64,000 nt of DNA, from assembly GCF_950023065.1 (NCBI RefSeq), contig NC_088677.1, positions 11,364,001-11,428,000 on the forward strand, given 5' to 3'. The notes under the pieces were generated by a model. It worked only from the letters and a program-made list of their open reading frames with translations, searched no databases and was not told the DNA's origin. This stretch comes from Planococcus citri (Eukaryota; Arthropoda; Insecta; Hemiptera; Pseudococcidae). A program made the translations under genes and the position numbers. Below, piece after piece: positions 1 to 11,329 of the stretch. Position 1 is the stretch's first letter, and each line of letters opens with the position of its first letter.

Positions 1-102
1 TAGGTTCCTACCTACCTAGATCAATTCAGCCGGTTTTATCATATAGTGCTTTCTGCAGTTCAATTTGGATGGATCAATCCAACAATTTTGAAAGTTACTT
101 GC

Positions 103-231
103 AAAAATTTCTTGTATTTAGGCGTCGATACAATATGGCAAACTTTTTCTCTTATGTGGTCACCAGTTCCTCCAGCTTTGGTGAGCCGATTGGGTCTGAA
201 GACAGCTTGTCTATTAAACGATTCAACAATG
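103..231 (-). CDS. Exon module K, copy 1 (intact, unknown protein)
   Basis: Read on the minus strand, a CAAATTTAG acceptor precedes base 231 and the exon ends at 103, before GCAAGT. That would be a GC-AG intron; homologous copies have GTAAGT at this spot. The exon is 129 nt, starts with one base of a split codon and ends with two, so it is symmetric phase 2 to 2. The 42 codons are open, running from IVESFNRQ through RPNRLTKAGGTGDH to STPKYKKF. Homologues lie at 6,324-6,440, 10,941-11,057, 18,384-18,510 and about 21,030-21,115, mostly broken. I do not recognise the protein. The next exon would lie outside the window to the left. Confidence 0.5.
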
Positions 232-484
232 CTAAATTTGTTTGAATAATACCTTACCTAAGAAAATTAAATTAGGTAGAAATTAATTTACTGAAGAAGA
301 AACCTTACCTGACTTTTCAAATAATATCATAATCATATCATATTTATTTGAATTCGGTAATCATTGGTGAATATTCTAAAGTCATTGGTACACGGTGATT
401 GTTAAATTAATAACAATAAAATAATAAAAACCTATACCTTTAAGGTATAAAATTAATTATATAGAAATGAGTGCTCACCCATAC

Positions 485-727
485 CTTATTTTTTGAGCTC
501 TGGATTCATTTCTACGAATCGGTTTTGATAAAAATGGTCCAGTCCAAAATAAATGTATTTGAGAATCTGTGCAAAATGACATCTGGATTGGACCATCGCC
601 TCTTTGCCCTCTCCCACAGATCCAAATTCCACAGAGTGTAAGTCGATTGCGCGAATGGAAGAGTACCATAAATGTGTACCTATTCTGCAGATCTTGATCC
701 TTAACCTTGTAAATTCTATGTATTGGA
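485..727 (-). CDS. Exon module G, copy 1 (intact, unknown protein)
   Basis: The minus-strand acceptor is TTAACCTTACAG just above 727 and the donor is AG|GTATGG just below 485. The 243 nt exon is phase 2 to 2 and encodes 80 open codons, including PIHRIYKVKDQDLQ, LCGIWICGRGQRGDG and FLSKPIRRNESRAQKI. Its last two bases (AG) plus the first base of exon K (C) make a serine codon, so G and K would join in frame. Homologous G copies near 1,446-1,604, 6,670-6,866, 11,330-11,535 and 18,598-18,757 carry stops, deletions or frameshifts. No family is recognised. The basic, cysteine- and tryptophan-containing composition argues against chance in AT-rich DNA. Confidence 0.5.
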
Positions 728-803
728 CTGTAAGGTTAATTTTCATATCATTTTTTTTTTTTTTTTTAACCCTCAGATAAACCTACAGCTTACATCGATT
801 CAC

Positions 804-985
804 CTATACCTAGTAAGTTAAAAATTATGGGAACCCCTGAAACTCCCTTTTGGAATGGCTCACCGACCCAGAATTCATTTCTACTCGTACACTGAGTAAT
901 ATGAACTCAAAAATACATCTTGTACTGCCATTTCATGAAAATTAGAAATCATTGGTTTTTCCTGCTCATTTTTATCTCACATGAT
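804..985 (-). pseudogene. Exon module H, copy 1 (stop codon)
   Basis: This is homologous to the H exons at 6,930-7,106 and 21,583-21,755. It keeps the AG|GTGAAT donor after 804 and the readable stretch NEQEKPMISNFHEMA, but an in-frame TAG at 881-883 breaks the frame. The surrounding sequence is shared by about eleven copies across the first 22 kb. Confidence 0.4.
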
Positions 986-1221
986 TTCTTTTTAACTCGT
1001 CACACTCCTCACTGAAAACATATGTATTTCGAGTGAAAACAGAAACCCTCTTGCAATCAGCAAATAGATGATGTTTTCTTCTTGCTCGGATATACCTTGA
1101 CTGCTCCAGTGTTTTTTTCATCTCAGTGTTCTGTTGTAGAGCTAGGTATTCAAATTCTCAATTTGAATGGATCAACGCCCCCCCCCCACCGCAACAGTCG
1201 AAGATTTTGAAATTTACTTAC

Positions 1222-1394
1222 GAAAATTTCTTGCATATATTTAGCAATTCTGATGCGGAATTAGCCCGATTTGTCAATTTAGAAATATTAACCTCCTGCC
1301 ACCACTCTTTTTCACATTTCTCATCATCTTCGTGTTTAATTGCGGAAATCATTGGTGAATTGAATATTCCAACGTCTTTTGTACATGCTGATTG
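1222..1394 (-). pseudogene. Exon module J, long form (EWWQEVN type), copy 1
   Basis: A good acceptor (AATTTAG) precedes 1394 and a GTAAGTA donor follows 1222. In phase 0 the whole 173 nt is open, with PMISAIKHEDDEK, EWWQEVNISKL and LLNICKKF. In the phase 2 frame used by G and K it stops early, because a 5 nt insertion sits before PMISAIKH. Shorter J copies use the phase 2 frame (see 12,798-12,942). The 3' end (CKKF then GTAAGT) resembles the end of module K. It may be a real alternative exon or a decayed copy. Confidence 0.35.
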
Positions 1395-1445
1395 CTAAAT
1401 TCTGCAGCATAAAATTACTTAATTATAGAAATGATGAATGCCCCT

Positions 1446-1604
1446 CCATACCTTATTTTCTGAGCGCTGAATTCATTTCTCCTCAGATCCAAAACCTGCA
1501 GATTCTAAATCAGTTGCGTGAATGGAAGAGTGCCAAAACAATGTGTATACTGCAGATCTCGATTCTTGACTTTGTAATATTCTATACATTGGACTGTAAG
1601 GTCG
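1446..1604 (-). pseudogene. Exon module G, shortened copy
   Basis: The CGACCTTACAG acceptor and AAATAAG|GTATGG donor are kept, but about 85 nt are missing relative to 485-727. The frame from the acceptor is open for about 39 codons (YRILQSQESRSA, LESAGFGSEEK) and then stops just before the donor. Confidence 0.35.
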
Positions 1605-2042
1605 ATTTTCATGTTACGTTTCGTGTTTTTTTTAAACCCTCAGATTACCTGGAGGTTACATTGATTCACCTAAAGTGAGTTGAAAATAATGGGAGCCCCT
1701 GAAACTCCCTTTTGGGATGACTAAGCGACCCAGAATGATTCATTTCTATATTGAATAATACATAAATGTACTCAAAATACACCTTGTACCGCCATTTCAT
1801 GAAAATTGAAAATCATTGGTTGTTCCTACTCATTTTTACCAGACGTGATTATTTCTTTTTAACCCGTTATGCTTCCTTACTTAAAACTACAATTCCACGT
1901 CAAAACAGAATCCATCTTACAATCAGCGAATAGACGTGAACTTTTCTCGCCAACTTAACTGCAATATATAAGTTGTACACGGTTTTTCACCTAATTGGTG
2001 ATTTCTGTGCCAATTTTGTACCTAATTTTAACAAATGATAGG

Positions 2043-2060
2043 GTAGGTAGGTAGGTAGGT
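2043..2060. repeat. (GTAG)n microsatellite
   Basis: Several gtag/taggt tetranucleotides stand in a row. The same motif is dispersed through the window as single and double copies. Confidence 0.8.
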
Positions 2061-3557
2061 ACTTTATTCAGTTTTTCCAGCGTTTAATTCCGCTTTTAGA
2101 TTTGATTTATTTTTCGAAATTCCTATAATTTATGGCATTTTTTCGCAGAAACCTGCTGAAATTTCGCGATGGTACGTGCTTAAAATTTTAAATTAGTCAT
2201 TTTCAACGGTTTCGTGTGCGTACTGAATGGAAATTTGAAGAGTTTCGAGCAATTTTATTCGAATAGTTATTGTTCGGTTTTTCTGAATTTTCATCAATCT
2301 ACGATAACATGTCTTGCAGTGTCTGATGAATCAGTTGAATGATTTGTACTCATCATACTGCATACAATCGAATTGATTGTTGATGATTTTCAATGACTGA
2401 GGTAATTTTTTTTTGTTGAGATTTTGCTCTTGTGGGTAATTTGAACAATAGCTAAAGCAGTGAAATAAAAAGTGAAGAAAAAAAATATATTATGTTACTC
2501 ATAATTTTATTCTAATCACTTGATCATCAACTCGTTAATGTCCCCTCCACCCTCTCACCCCGAGGAAAGAACTAAATAATAAAAATTAAAACAGCGCCTT
2601 ACAATACGTAGTTTGATCCACGAGGGAGTGTTTCAGAAATATTGTGAAACTAGGAAACAATTAAAAATTCCAGAAAAAAAAACGAACGTTTCATGTACCT
2701 ACTTTTTGAATTTTATTCTAAGTAAAACGAATTTCTCAAAAGGAAAATAATCGAATTTCGTTCATTATTTTATAGAATATTGTCCAAGCTCATTTCCGTA
2801 GTTGGTTGAGTTTCTTTTAAAATTAGGTATGTCATATTCGTATCAAAATATTTTTGAGAGCATGATTTTTTTTTTATTAATACGAGTATTATCATTGATA
2901 AGGTATTCTGTCAAATCGGGACATTTGTCAGTGTCAATTTTTTTCATAACATTCAGCAGAATTTATTTCGTCACATTATTAAAAAATAAAAAAAATAAAA
3001 AATGAATGAATAATAATAAAAATAATGCCTTACGATAATATGTAATTCCTCAAGAAACTGTCAACCTCGTTTCCAATAGGTATTCCTATTTTCTCTTGTA
3101 ACACACCACAGTAGTTACAAAATGTTTACCAATAATAATAAAATTAAAAACGATAAAAACTGCCGAAAAGTACTGATTCTTTTTGTAAAACTTTGCAAAA
3201 AGTGGATGAAAGTGTTAAAATGTCAAACACACGAAAAAAATCACGAAAATCAATGAAAATCGATGGAAATTGACAACATTTTAATAATACCTATTTGGCA
3301 AAAATATAGTTTAAACTCGTAAAAAATTATACGAATACTTGTAGAAAGTATCAAGATCGATTAAAATTGACTTACTTACTGCTTACTGCTTAGATTAGCG
3401 TGCCTTACCTTGCGTTAAAACCAGTGTGGTGGAATAGCTGTAAATTTAAATTAGAATATAGGTACTTACATACAACTTTGTCAAAAATTGAATGAAAAAG
3501 CGTTGAAAACATATGGGCCCCCTTCCCAGATCCAAAATCCACAACAGAGTCTAACTA

Positions 3558-4138
3558 GGGAACCTCATGGAGTATTCCTCGGGGATTTGGATGATGGAAA
3601 GTGGTTTGGCTGGTAGCCCTTCGCTCAAGTACCACACCATTAAAATTTCAGCCACCAGGTTTGACTTTAGCTCACACAGTAAAATTATGAATTTTGATAT
3701 TTTCAAAATCGCTACCCCGACGTTGAGATTTTTCCCACGGCGTTGTCGCGGGAAAATTTTGACCCACGCGCTTGACCAAGGGGCATGTTTTATTTTCCCA
3801 TTCAACTAAATTTTTTGTATTATATTATTCATAGATTATTCAAATTCTTTATTTCCGATAAAAATGGGAATAATTTTCGATAGATGTAGCATGAATAGTT
3901 TAGTTTAAGGGAAAATGGAATAAGTTTCTTGTGCCAGCGCGTGTATCAGGATTTTCCCACGACAGTACCGTGGGAAAAACCTGAGCATCGGGGTAACGAT
4001 TTATGAAAATTTTTAAATTCAAAATTTTACTGTGGCAGCTAAATTTGAAAGTGGCAGCTAGATGGTACTTGGGCCAAGGGCTACCACTGAGACCACTTTC
4101 CATCCAAATCCTCAAGGGACCCTTCACGAGGTTCTCTA
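3558..4138. mobile_element. Foldback (inverted-repeat) element A, copy 1
   Basis: Two diverged arms of about 245 bp (3,558-3,810 and 3,897-4,138) are reverse complements around an AT-rich loop. Both arms contain the segments gatttggatg, gaaagtgg, ggtagccctt and tttttcccacgg. Open frames read on both strands here come from this symmetry and are not genes. Copy 2 lies at 8,841-9,412 and a remnant at about 15,655-15,800. No transposase is present, so it would be a non-autonomous element. Exact ends and any target duplication are unclear. Confidence 0.65.
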
Positions 4139-5172
4139 TAAGTAATTTTTTGAATGCAAGAATGTAAGAATATCGAATGATGAAATGAGTACCTATTCCA
4201 CAGATCTTGGACCTTGTTCAAGATCGATTTTTATGCCCTTTTCACGTTTTTTAACCCTCAGGTCAGCCTGCAACTTACACCGATTGATCTATAGTGAGTT
4301 AAAAATAATGGGAACCCTTGTAACTATACCTTCTGGGATGACTCACCAGTCCAAAATTCAGTTCGAGAATCTTGTTCTACCATTTTAGAAAAGTTAGAAA
4401 TCATCAGGCTTTCCTGCTCATTTTCATCTGACGCGAATTATTTTCGCTGTTTATGTGAAACAGTTCAGTGTAAAATCTTAAACCCTCTTGCAATCAGCAA
4501 GTAGATGATGGTTTCTCCTCTTCTGCATAAGCATATTTATGGATTCTTTCATAGTAGTCGTTTCAACTTATAGCCAATCAGCAAACAGTCAATAAGTACG
4601 TAAATAGCCAATCAGCGAATAGCATTTCAATAAAGCCAATTAGAGATTAGGATTTTATTATAATGCTTAGCAATATATTGGCGCCAAATTCAAAGAAATA
4701 GCCAGCAGTTGTTTACGTCCGTGATGATTAGAGAGTTTTAGCACAGTATCCATCAGAAATCTCTACGCAATTTTTAAATGACAATAAATTTATGAATTTT
4801 CAGTTTATAGCCAATTAACAAACAATATTTTGACATGAAGGCGATCAGCAATTGCTGTCTATCAAAACCAAATTTGGGACTGATTTGGAATTTAATTTTC
4901 AATATTTTTTTATTTCTGTACGAATGATTTTATTCAGCCGAATCATGAATGTTCTAATTTATGAGTTCATTCGACTTCATTTTAATAAGAGTAGTAGGTA
5001 TGGGTACATTCTACTTTATAAATTATATAAAATGATCAAGATCAAGACACGAAAAATCAGCTTCATGCTTCATGTTGATATTTAAAAGTAAACTTAGCAA
5101 ATAATGCAGCCATCAATGGTGAAAGCAAATGCAAAAACTATCTTGCAATCTGCGAATAGCTGATGGCAATTG

Positions 5173-6085
5173 CTATAATATTGAATTCGGTAATTGAATA
5201 ATAATGTCCGCAATCCTATGTCTATGGTCTGCACCTCTACACAACAGTCCATCTGAGAGCTCGAGAACCTTTTTCTTGGTATGGACGAGGGACAGGAAAG
5301 CCACAATCTACTTCTCAACTTGAGAGAGAAGTCAAACAGGGTTTGAAATTTAAAACCCATAAAAAGCACATACAATACCATCCCATTACATGTGCCAAAT
5401 TAGGACCTTCTCCTGCAATAGACAACAATAAGTACCTTAAAAGAGGGCTTACTTGATCCTGGAGAATTGGCTGGCTCATCTAGGCTGTGTTGATTTTATA
5501 CCAGTTGATCATAATTTTCAATATTTGGTAGGTTAGATCAATTCAGCAGTTTTTACTGTAGTGCTTTCTACACGTCTTTTGACAATCTTCATTCAATTTT
5601 GAAAACATATTTTCAACTTTTGATAATTTACCTAGGTGATTGATGTAAAATCTCGGTCAAATCTTGGGTCAATTGACGGTTTTTTTGCACTTACATAATA
5701 TTCTATCAAATTATATGTATTATTTGTAGGTAAGTTGAAGTTGCAATTCTGCTGATTTTTGGTACCTATTCCGAGTACATAAGTTAAATCAATTTTTTTG
5801 AATTCGTTTTCGTCGAAGGGCTGAAAAAATGTAACGTATCTTCCATTCAATAACAAAATGAAACGATACAAAAGCCGAAGCTTTGAAAAAAAGATTTCGC
5901 ATGAAAGCAACCGATAAACAATGATAGAGCGAAACCCGATTTGTAATCAGCGAAAATCTGATCTTTTTATAATCTTGAGTACATGCATGCAGCATGCTGA
6001 AATAAAAGGAGAGCTCTGAGTTGAGCCACCCAAATAAAATAAGGAAGAAGAAAGAGTTCAGAATGAAGCGATTGAAACTACCCAT
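5173..6085 (-). CDS. Candidate small secreted-protein gene (up to 3 exons)
   Basis: Three minus-strand pieces lie in order. (1) An ATG at 6,085 opens MGSFNRFILNSFFFLILFGW, a short polar start plus a strongly hydrophobic stretch, as in a signal peptide. (2) Exon 5,695-5,820 has a TTTTTTCAG acceptor and GTAAGTGC donor; its 126 nt are open in phase 0 to 0 (PFDENEFKKIDLTY ... NLIEYY). (3) Exon 5,173-5,307 has an AAGTAG acceptor and is open in phase 0 (LSLVHTKKKVLEL, CRGADHRHRIAD) until a stop at 5,173-5,175. Exons 2 and 3 would join in frame. The donor leaving exon 1 is uncertain; only weak GTTTCG-like sites fit phase 0. A TATTTTATAATC box lies about 20-40 nt upstream of the ATG region. The family is not recognised. 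Confidence 0.42.
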
Positions 6086-6323
6086 GGGAAAATTACTACT
6101 GTGAATTTGAATGATTATAAAATATCGACTTAGGTATTAACTCAGTAATCACCGGGTTTTTACTATTACTAAAATTTGACTCGCAGATATAGCTTCACTG
6201 CTCCAGTGTTTTTTGGTCAGCGTTATGTTGTATTCAAATTCTCTGTTAGGGTGGATCGACCAAAAAAAAACGTCGACAAATTTTGATCAAATTCAGCGAT
6301 GAAAGTTACTTACGTATTTAGGT

Positions 6324-6440
6324 GTTACAATTACATAGTACCATGCAGTAAATGTGTTCTCTTATGTGGTCACCCGTTCCTCCAGCTTCGGTGAGCCGAT
6401 TGGATCTGAAGACAGCTTGTCTATAAAACAATTCAACAAT
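6324..6440 (-). pseudogene. Exon module K, copy 2 (acceptor lost)
   Basis: The frame from about 6,440 is open (IVELFYRQAVF, LTEAGGTGDHIREH), but the acceptor is damaged: AAATTTATTG where other copies read AAATTTAGC. The 3' end has diverged, so the KKF end and donor are not kept in place. Confidence 0.4.
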
Positions 6441-6669
6441 AAATTTGTTTGATTAATACTTACCTAGAATACTTAAATTAGGTAGAAATTAACTTACTGA
6501 AGAAATCTCACCTGACTTTTCCAATAAAATCAAAATCATAATATTCTTATTTCAATTCGGAAATCATTGGTGAATATTCTAACATCTTTTATACACAGTG
6601 ATTGCTAAATTAATAACAATAAAATGATAAATACCTATCTGTGATATAATCAAACAGGTTTTGATAAAA

Positions 6670-6866
6670 ATGATCCAGTCCCAAATGAAAGTATTTGAGA
6701 TTCTGCGCAAATTGACTTCTGGACTGGACCGTCGTTGCCCTCCCTATCAGATCCAAAATCCACAGAGTCTAAGTCGATTGCGTGAATGGAAGAGTATCAT
6801 AAAATGTGTATTCTGCAGATCTTGACACCTCGACCTTGTAATTCTATGTATTGGACTTTAAGGTCA
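6670..6866 (-). pseudogene. Exon module G, copy 2 (stops in frame)
   Basis: In the frame used by copy 1 it begins PIHRI and reaches LRLCGFWI before two consecutive stops. Another frame is open over the rest (VDFGSDREGNDGPVQ, SFGTGSFLSKPV), so an early indel is likely. The acceptor here is weakened (ACCTTAAAG instead of ACCTTACAG). Confidence 0.35.
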
Positions 6867-6929
6867 ATTTTCGTATCATTTTTCAGGTTTTTTAACCCTC
6901 AGATCAACCTACAGCTTACATCGATTCAC

Positions 6930-7106
6930 CTATAGTAAGTTAAAAATAATGGCAACCCCTTAAACTCCTTTTTGGGATGGCTCACCGATCCAGAATTCAT
7001 TTCTACATTGAATGAACTCAAAAATACATCTTGTACTGACATTTCATGAAAATCAGAAATCATTGATTTCTCCTGCTCATTTTTATCTGACGTGATTATT
7101 TCTTTT
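6930..7106 (-). CDS. Exon module H, copy 2 (open to its donor)
   Basis: On the minus strand the frame is open from about 7,106 to the AG|GTGAAT donor after 6,930. It reads SDKNEQEKSMISDFHEM, VEMNSGSVSHPKKEF and PLFLTYY. It ends in phase 2, matching the phase 2 start of exon G. No convincing acceptor is visible upstream, so the 5' limit is open. The adjacent G copy (6,670-6,866) is broken, so this unit probably no longer makes a full protein. Confidence 0.35.
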
Positions 7107-7464
7107 TAACTCGTCACACTTCTCATTTCACTCAAAACTTTGTATTTCTCGTGAAAACAGAAACCCTCTTGCAATCAGCAAATAGATATTTTCTTCTTGT
7201 TCCATTTCTTCAGGCTTAATGATAGCGATATGTACTTTATTCAATTTTTGCAGAATTTAATTCCGCTTTGATAATTATGTACCTATTTGGTTTATTTCTC
7301 ATATAATTTCAATCATTTTTTAAACCCAGTACGCTCCTCACTTGAAAGTATTTGGCGTCATAACACAAACCCTCTTGCAATCAGCATGGTTTCTCCACTT
7401 TGAGGAGACGTAACTCGTAATATCTCGGACAAATTTTGGGTCAACTGACGTTTTTTTGTCCTTA

Positions 7465-7562
7465 TTCTATTAATTATTTCTACGTTCAAGTTGCAATTCA
7501 GCTAATTTTTGGTATTCCGAGAATTTTTAATCAATTTTTTTGAATTTGTTTTCATCGAAGGA
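7465..7562 (-). pseudogene. Broken copy of the 5,695-5,820 exon
   Basis: The acceptor TATTTTTTTAG and the start SFDENKFKKID match the exon at 5,695-5,820. A TAA follows after about ten codons, and the GTAAGT donor is lost. Confidence 0.4.
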
Positions 7563-7974
7563 CTAAAAAAATACTGACATCTTTCGTTTTATCGTGAAAT
7601 AAAACGATACTAAATGACAAAGCGAAACCCATTTTGCAATCAGCGAATATCCGATCTTTATAACCTAATTGATACTTTGAAGTAAGAAGAGAGCTTCGAG
7701 TTGAGCCACCCAAATGACGTAAGAAAGAGTTCAGCGATAGAAACTACACAACGGAACATTACGTTTGTGAATTTGAATGATACCTATGTATAAAATATCG
7801 ACGACGAAGTATTAATTCAGTTATCACCAGGTTTTCATTGCAAAAATTTGATTCGCAGGTATAGCTTGACTGCTGCAGTTTTTTTTTCATTTCAGTATTC
7901 TGTTGTAGACCATGGATCGACCCCCCCCCCACCGCAAAAGTCGAAGAATTTTGAAATTTACTTACACAAAAATT

Positions 7975-8153
7975 TCTTGCATGTATTCAGCAATTCTGAT
8001 GGAGAAGTAATCTCATTTTTCAATTCAGAAATATTAAGCACCGGCCACCACTCTTTCTCACATTTCTTCTTCAATAGCATCATAATCATCATCTTCGTGT
8101 TTAATTGCGGAAATCATTGGTGAATTGAATATTCCAACGTCTTTTGTACATGC
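7975..8153 (-). pseudogene. Exon module J, long form, copy 2
   Basis: The TTAATTTAG acceptor, the 5 nt insertion before PMISAIKHEDDD and the GTAAGTAA-type donor match 1,222-1,394. A TGA interrupts the frame before the KEWWPVLNISEL stretch, which is readable only in another frame. A run of ten Cs (7,921-7,930) lies downstream, at the same place as the C-run near 1,178-1,187. Confidence 0.35.
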
Positions 8154-8840
8154 TGATTGCTAAATTAATAACAATAAAATAATAAAAACCTACAGTATAA
8201 TTACTTAATTATAGAAATGATGAATGCCCCTCCATAAGTTACCTTATTTTCTGAGCGCAGAAAAAATAAAAAAAATGAAAAATGAATGAATAATAATGAG
8301 AATAATGCCTTACGATACTATGTAATTCCTCAAGAAACTGTCTACCTCGTTTCCCAAAAATATTCCTATTTTCTCTTGTAACACACCACAGTAGTTAAAA
8401 AATGTTTACCAATAATAATAAAATTAAAAACGATAAAAACTGCCGAAAAGTACTGATTTTTTTTGTAAAACTTTGCAAAAAGTGCATGAAAAAGTGTTAA
8501 AATGTCAAACACACGAAAAAAATCACGAAAATCAATGAAAATTGATGGAAATTGACAACATTTCAATAATACCTATTTGGCAAAAATAAAGTTTAAACTC
8601 GTTAAAAATTATATGAATACTTGTTTCTAGTATCAAGATCGATTAAAATTGACTTACTTACTGCTTACTGCTTAGATTATCGTGCCTTACCTTGCGTTAA
8701 AACCAGTGTGGTGGAATAGCTGTAAATTTAAATTAGAATATAGGTACTTACATACAACTTTGTCAAAAATTGAATGAAAAAGCGTTGAAAACATATGGGC
8801 CCCCTTCCCAGATCCAAAATCCACAACAGAGTCTAACTAG

Positions 8841-9412
8841 TGAACCTCATGGAGTATTCCCCGGGGATTTAGATGATGGAAAGTGGTTTGGCTGGTAGCC
8901 CTTCGATCAAGTGCCACACCATTAAAATTTCAGCCACCAGGTTTGACTTAAGCTCCCACAGTAAAATTATGAATTTTGATATTTTCAAACTCGCTACCCC
9001 GACGTTGAGATTTTTCCCACGGCGTTGTCGCGGGAAAATGTTGACCCACGCGCTTGACCAAGGGGCATGTTTTATTTTCCCATTCAACTAAATTTTTTGC
9101 ATCATATTTTTCATAGAGTATTAAAATCCTTTATTTCCGATAAAAATAGGAATAATTTTCGATATATGTAGCATGAATAGTTTAGTTTAAGGGAAAACGG
9201 AACAAGTTTCTTGTGCCAGCGCGTGGATCAGGATTTTCACACGACAGTACCGTGGGAAAAATCTCACCATCGGGGTAACGATTTTTGAAAATTTTTAAAT
9301 TTAAAATTTTACTGTGACAGCTAGAATAAATGGGGTGGCACTTGGGCCAAGGGCTACCACTGAGACCACTTTCCATCCGAATCCTCAAGGGACACTTCAC
9401 GAGGTTCTCTAT
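8841..9412. mobile_element. Foldback element A, copy 2
   Basis: This has the same inverted-repeat structure and sequence as 3,558-4,138, in the matching position of unit 2, so it was probably carried by the tandem duplication and not inserted twice. The right arm has small indels relative to copy 1. Confidence 0.6.
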
Positions 9413-9440
9413 AAGTAATTTTTTGAATGCAAGTATGAAA

Positions 9441-9650
9441 GAATTGAATTGAATAAATCTTTATTTAAGGACGCCTTAGAATCTAGGCCTTTTAGCGTCC
9501 ACAGTTTGTTCACAAAATTGTTTTACATATAATAATAGTATAGTGGCTCAAAAGAGCAAAATGTATAAACCACCAATAGACAATCATATACCAATTAAAT
9601 AAGTAGGCGAATAAACAAATAATAAATGAAAAAGATAACAAAAGTAAATG
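9441..9650 (-). mobile_element. 3' end of a non-LTR retrotransposon (LINE-like tail)
   Basis: About 210 bp are present here but absent from the matching site near 4,164 in unit 1. Read on the minus strand it ends in aaataaagattta followed by a ttcaattcaattc simple repeat, the kind of tail seen on CR1/jockey-type elements. Only the extreme 3' end remains and no coding part is seen. The insertion post-dates the 5.3 kb duplication. Confidence 0.5.
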
Positions 9651-10940
9651 TCAAATGACGAAATGAGCATTCCACAGATCTTGGACCTTGCTAAAGATCG
9701 ATTTTTATGCCCTTTTCGCGTTTTTTAATCCTCAGGTCAGCCTGCAACTTACACCGATTGATCTATAGTGAGTTAAAAATAATGGGAACCCTTGTAACTA
9801 TACCTTCTGGAATGACTCACCAGTCCAAAATTCAGTTCGAGAATCTTGTTCTGCCATTTTAGAAAAGTTAGAAATCATCGGGCTTTCCTGCTCATTTTCA
9901 TCTGACGCGATTATTTCGCTGTTTATGTGAAACAGTTCGGTGTACAATCTTAAACCCTCTTGCAATCAGCAAGTAGATGATGGTTAATCCTCTTCTAACG
10001 GCATTTGACTTGTATAGGTTCATTCGTGGTAGTCGTTTCAACTTATAGACAATCAGCGAACAGTCCATACGTAAATAGCCAATCAGCGAATAGCGTTTCA
10101 ATAAAGCCAATCAGAGATAGGGATTTTATTGTAATGCTTAGCAATATTTTGGCGCCAAATTCGAAAAAATAGCAAGCAGTTGTTTGCGTCCATGTAGATT
10201 AGAATTTTAGCACCGTGTATCCATCAGAAATCAGATCTCTACGCAATTTTTAAATGGCAATAAATTTATGAACTTTCAGTTTATAGCCAATTAACAAACA
10301 ATATTTTGACACGAAGGCGATTAGCAATTTACTGTTTATCAAAACCAAATTTGGGACTGATTTGGAATTTAATTTTCAATATTTTTTTATTCGTGTTAGA
10401 ATGATTTCATTCAGTTGAATCATGAATGTTCTAATTTACGAGTTTATTCGACTCCATTTTAATAGAAATAGTAGGTCTACGTACATTCTACTTTATAAAT
10501 TACTATTAAAAAAAAGGTCAAGACATGAAAAATCAGCTTCACGCTTCAAGTTGGTATTTAAAAGCAAACTTTTAGCGACTAATGCAACCATCAATTGACC
10601 AATATGGTGAAAGCAAAGGCAAAAACTATCTTGCAATCAGCAAATAGCTGATTAAATTAAAAACTCTTGAAAATCACATTTTAAACATCATCTCATTGCA
10701 TGTGCTAAATTAGGACCTTCTCCTGCAATATGGAAAAATACCTCAAAAGAGGGCATTCCTCAATCTTGGAGACTTGGCTCAACTAGGCTGTGTTGATTTT
10801 ATACCAGTTGATGATAATTTTCAATAATTGGTAGGTTCCTACCTACCTATTTGTAGACCAATTCAGCGGTTTTTAACGTAGTGCTTTCTGCAGTTCAATT
10901 TGGATAGATCAATTCAACAATTTTGAAAGTTGTTACTTAC

Positions 10941-11057
10941 AAAAATTTCTTGTATTTGGGCGTCGATACTTTTTCTCTTATGCGGTCACCAGTTCCTCCT
11001 GCTTTGGTGATCTGATTGGGTCAGAAGAGAGCTTGTCTATAAAACAATTCAACAATG
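10941..11057 (-). pseudogene. Exon module K, copy 3 (one stop, in-frame deletion)
   Basis: Both splice sites are intact (AAATTTAG acceptor, TTTTT|GTAAGT donor) and the length is 117 nt, exactly 12 nt shorter than copy 1. Four codons around VCHI are missing and the phase is kept. One codon that is AGA in copy 1 is TGA here (ALF*PNQ), so the exon is disabled by a point change. Confidence 0.45.
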
Positions 11058-11329
11058 CTAAATTTGTTTGAATAATACCTTACCTAAGAAAATTAAATTA
11101 GGTAGAAATTAACTTACTGAAGAAGGAACCTTACCTGACTTTTTCAATAATACCACAATCATAAGGTCTTTTGAACACGGTGATTCCTAAATTAATAACA
11201 ATAAAATAATAAAAACCTATACCTTAGTAAGTATAAAATTAATTATAGAAATGAATGCTCACCCATACCTTATTTTCTGAGCGCTGAATTAATTTCTGAT
11301 CTGTAATATAATTGAACCGGTTTTGATAA

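Larger units (their letters stand above)
1..5527. repeat. Left tandem unit 1 (about 5.3-5.5 kb period)
   Basis: The first bases (an acctacctaga stretch, then a gtgctttctgcag stretch) recur at about 5,528 and 10,830, and the order of internal landmarks is the same each time. The unit holds minus-strand exon-like modules K, G, J and H, then a second partial set (1,222-1,990), a foldback element (3,558-4,138), and a CCAAT-rich stretch at 4,560-4,700 (agccaatcagc, gccaatcagcgaatag). About 2,000-2,980 is AT-rich and I see no gene there. The segment 2,980-5,100 is closely repeated at 8,265-10,600. Confidence 0.75.
5528..10829. repeat. Left tandem unit 2
   Basis: This repeats unit 1 from its first bases. 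Just before both junctions (5,477-5,533 and 10,770-10,835) the same line ggctgtgttgattttatacc appears. The unit differs from unit 1 by indels, by the LINE tail at 9,441-9,650, and by an extra run of modules between 7,200 and 8,260. The stretch 10,110-10,800 is AT-rich repeat sequence and I see no gene there. Confidence 0.75.

Noticed and set aside
3551..4127. Three similar open frames on both strands (also at 8,869-9,400)
   Set aside because: They are explained by the inverted-repeat arms of foldback element A. The same peptides appear in both orientations.
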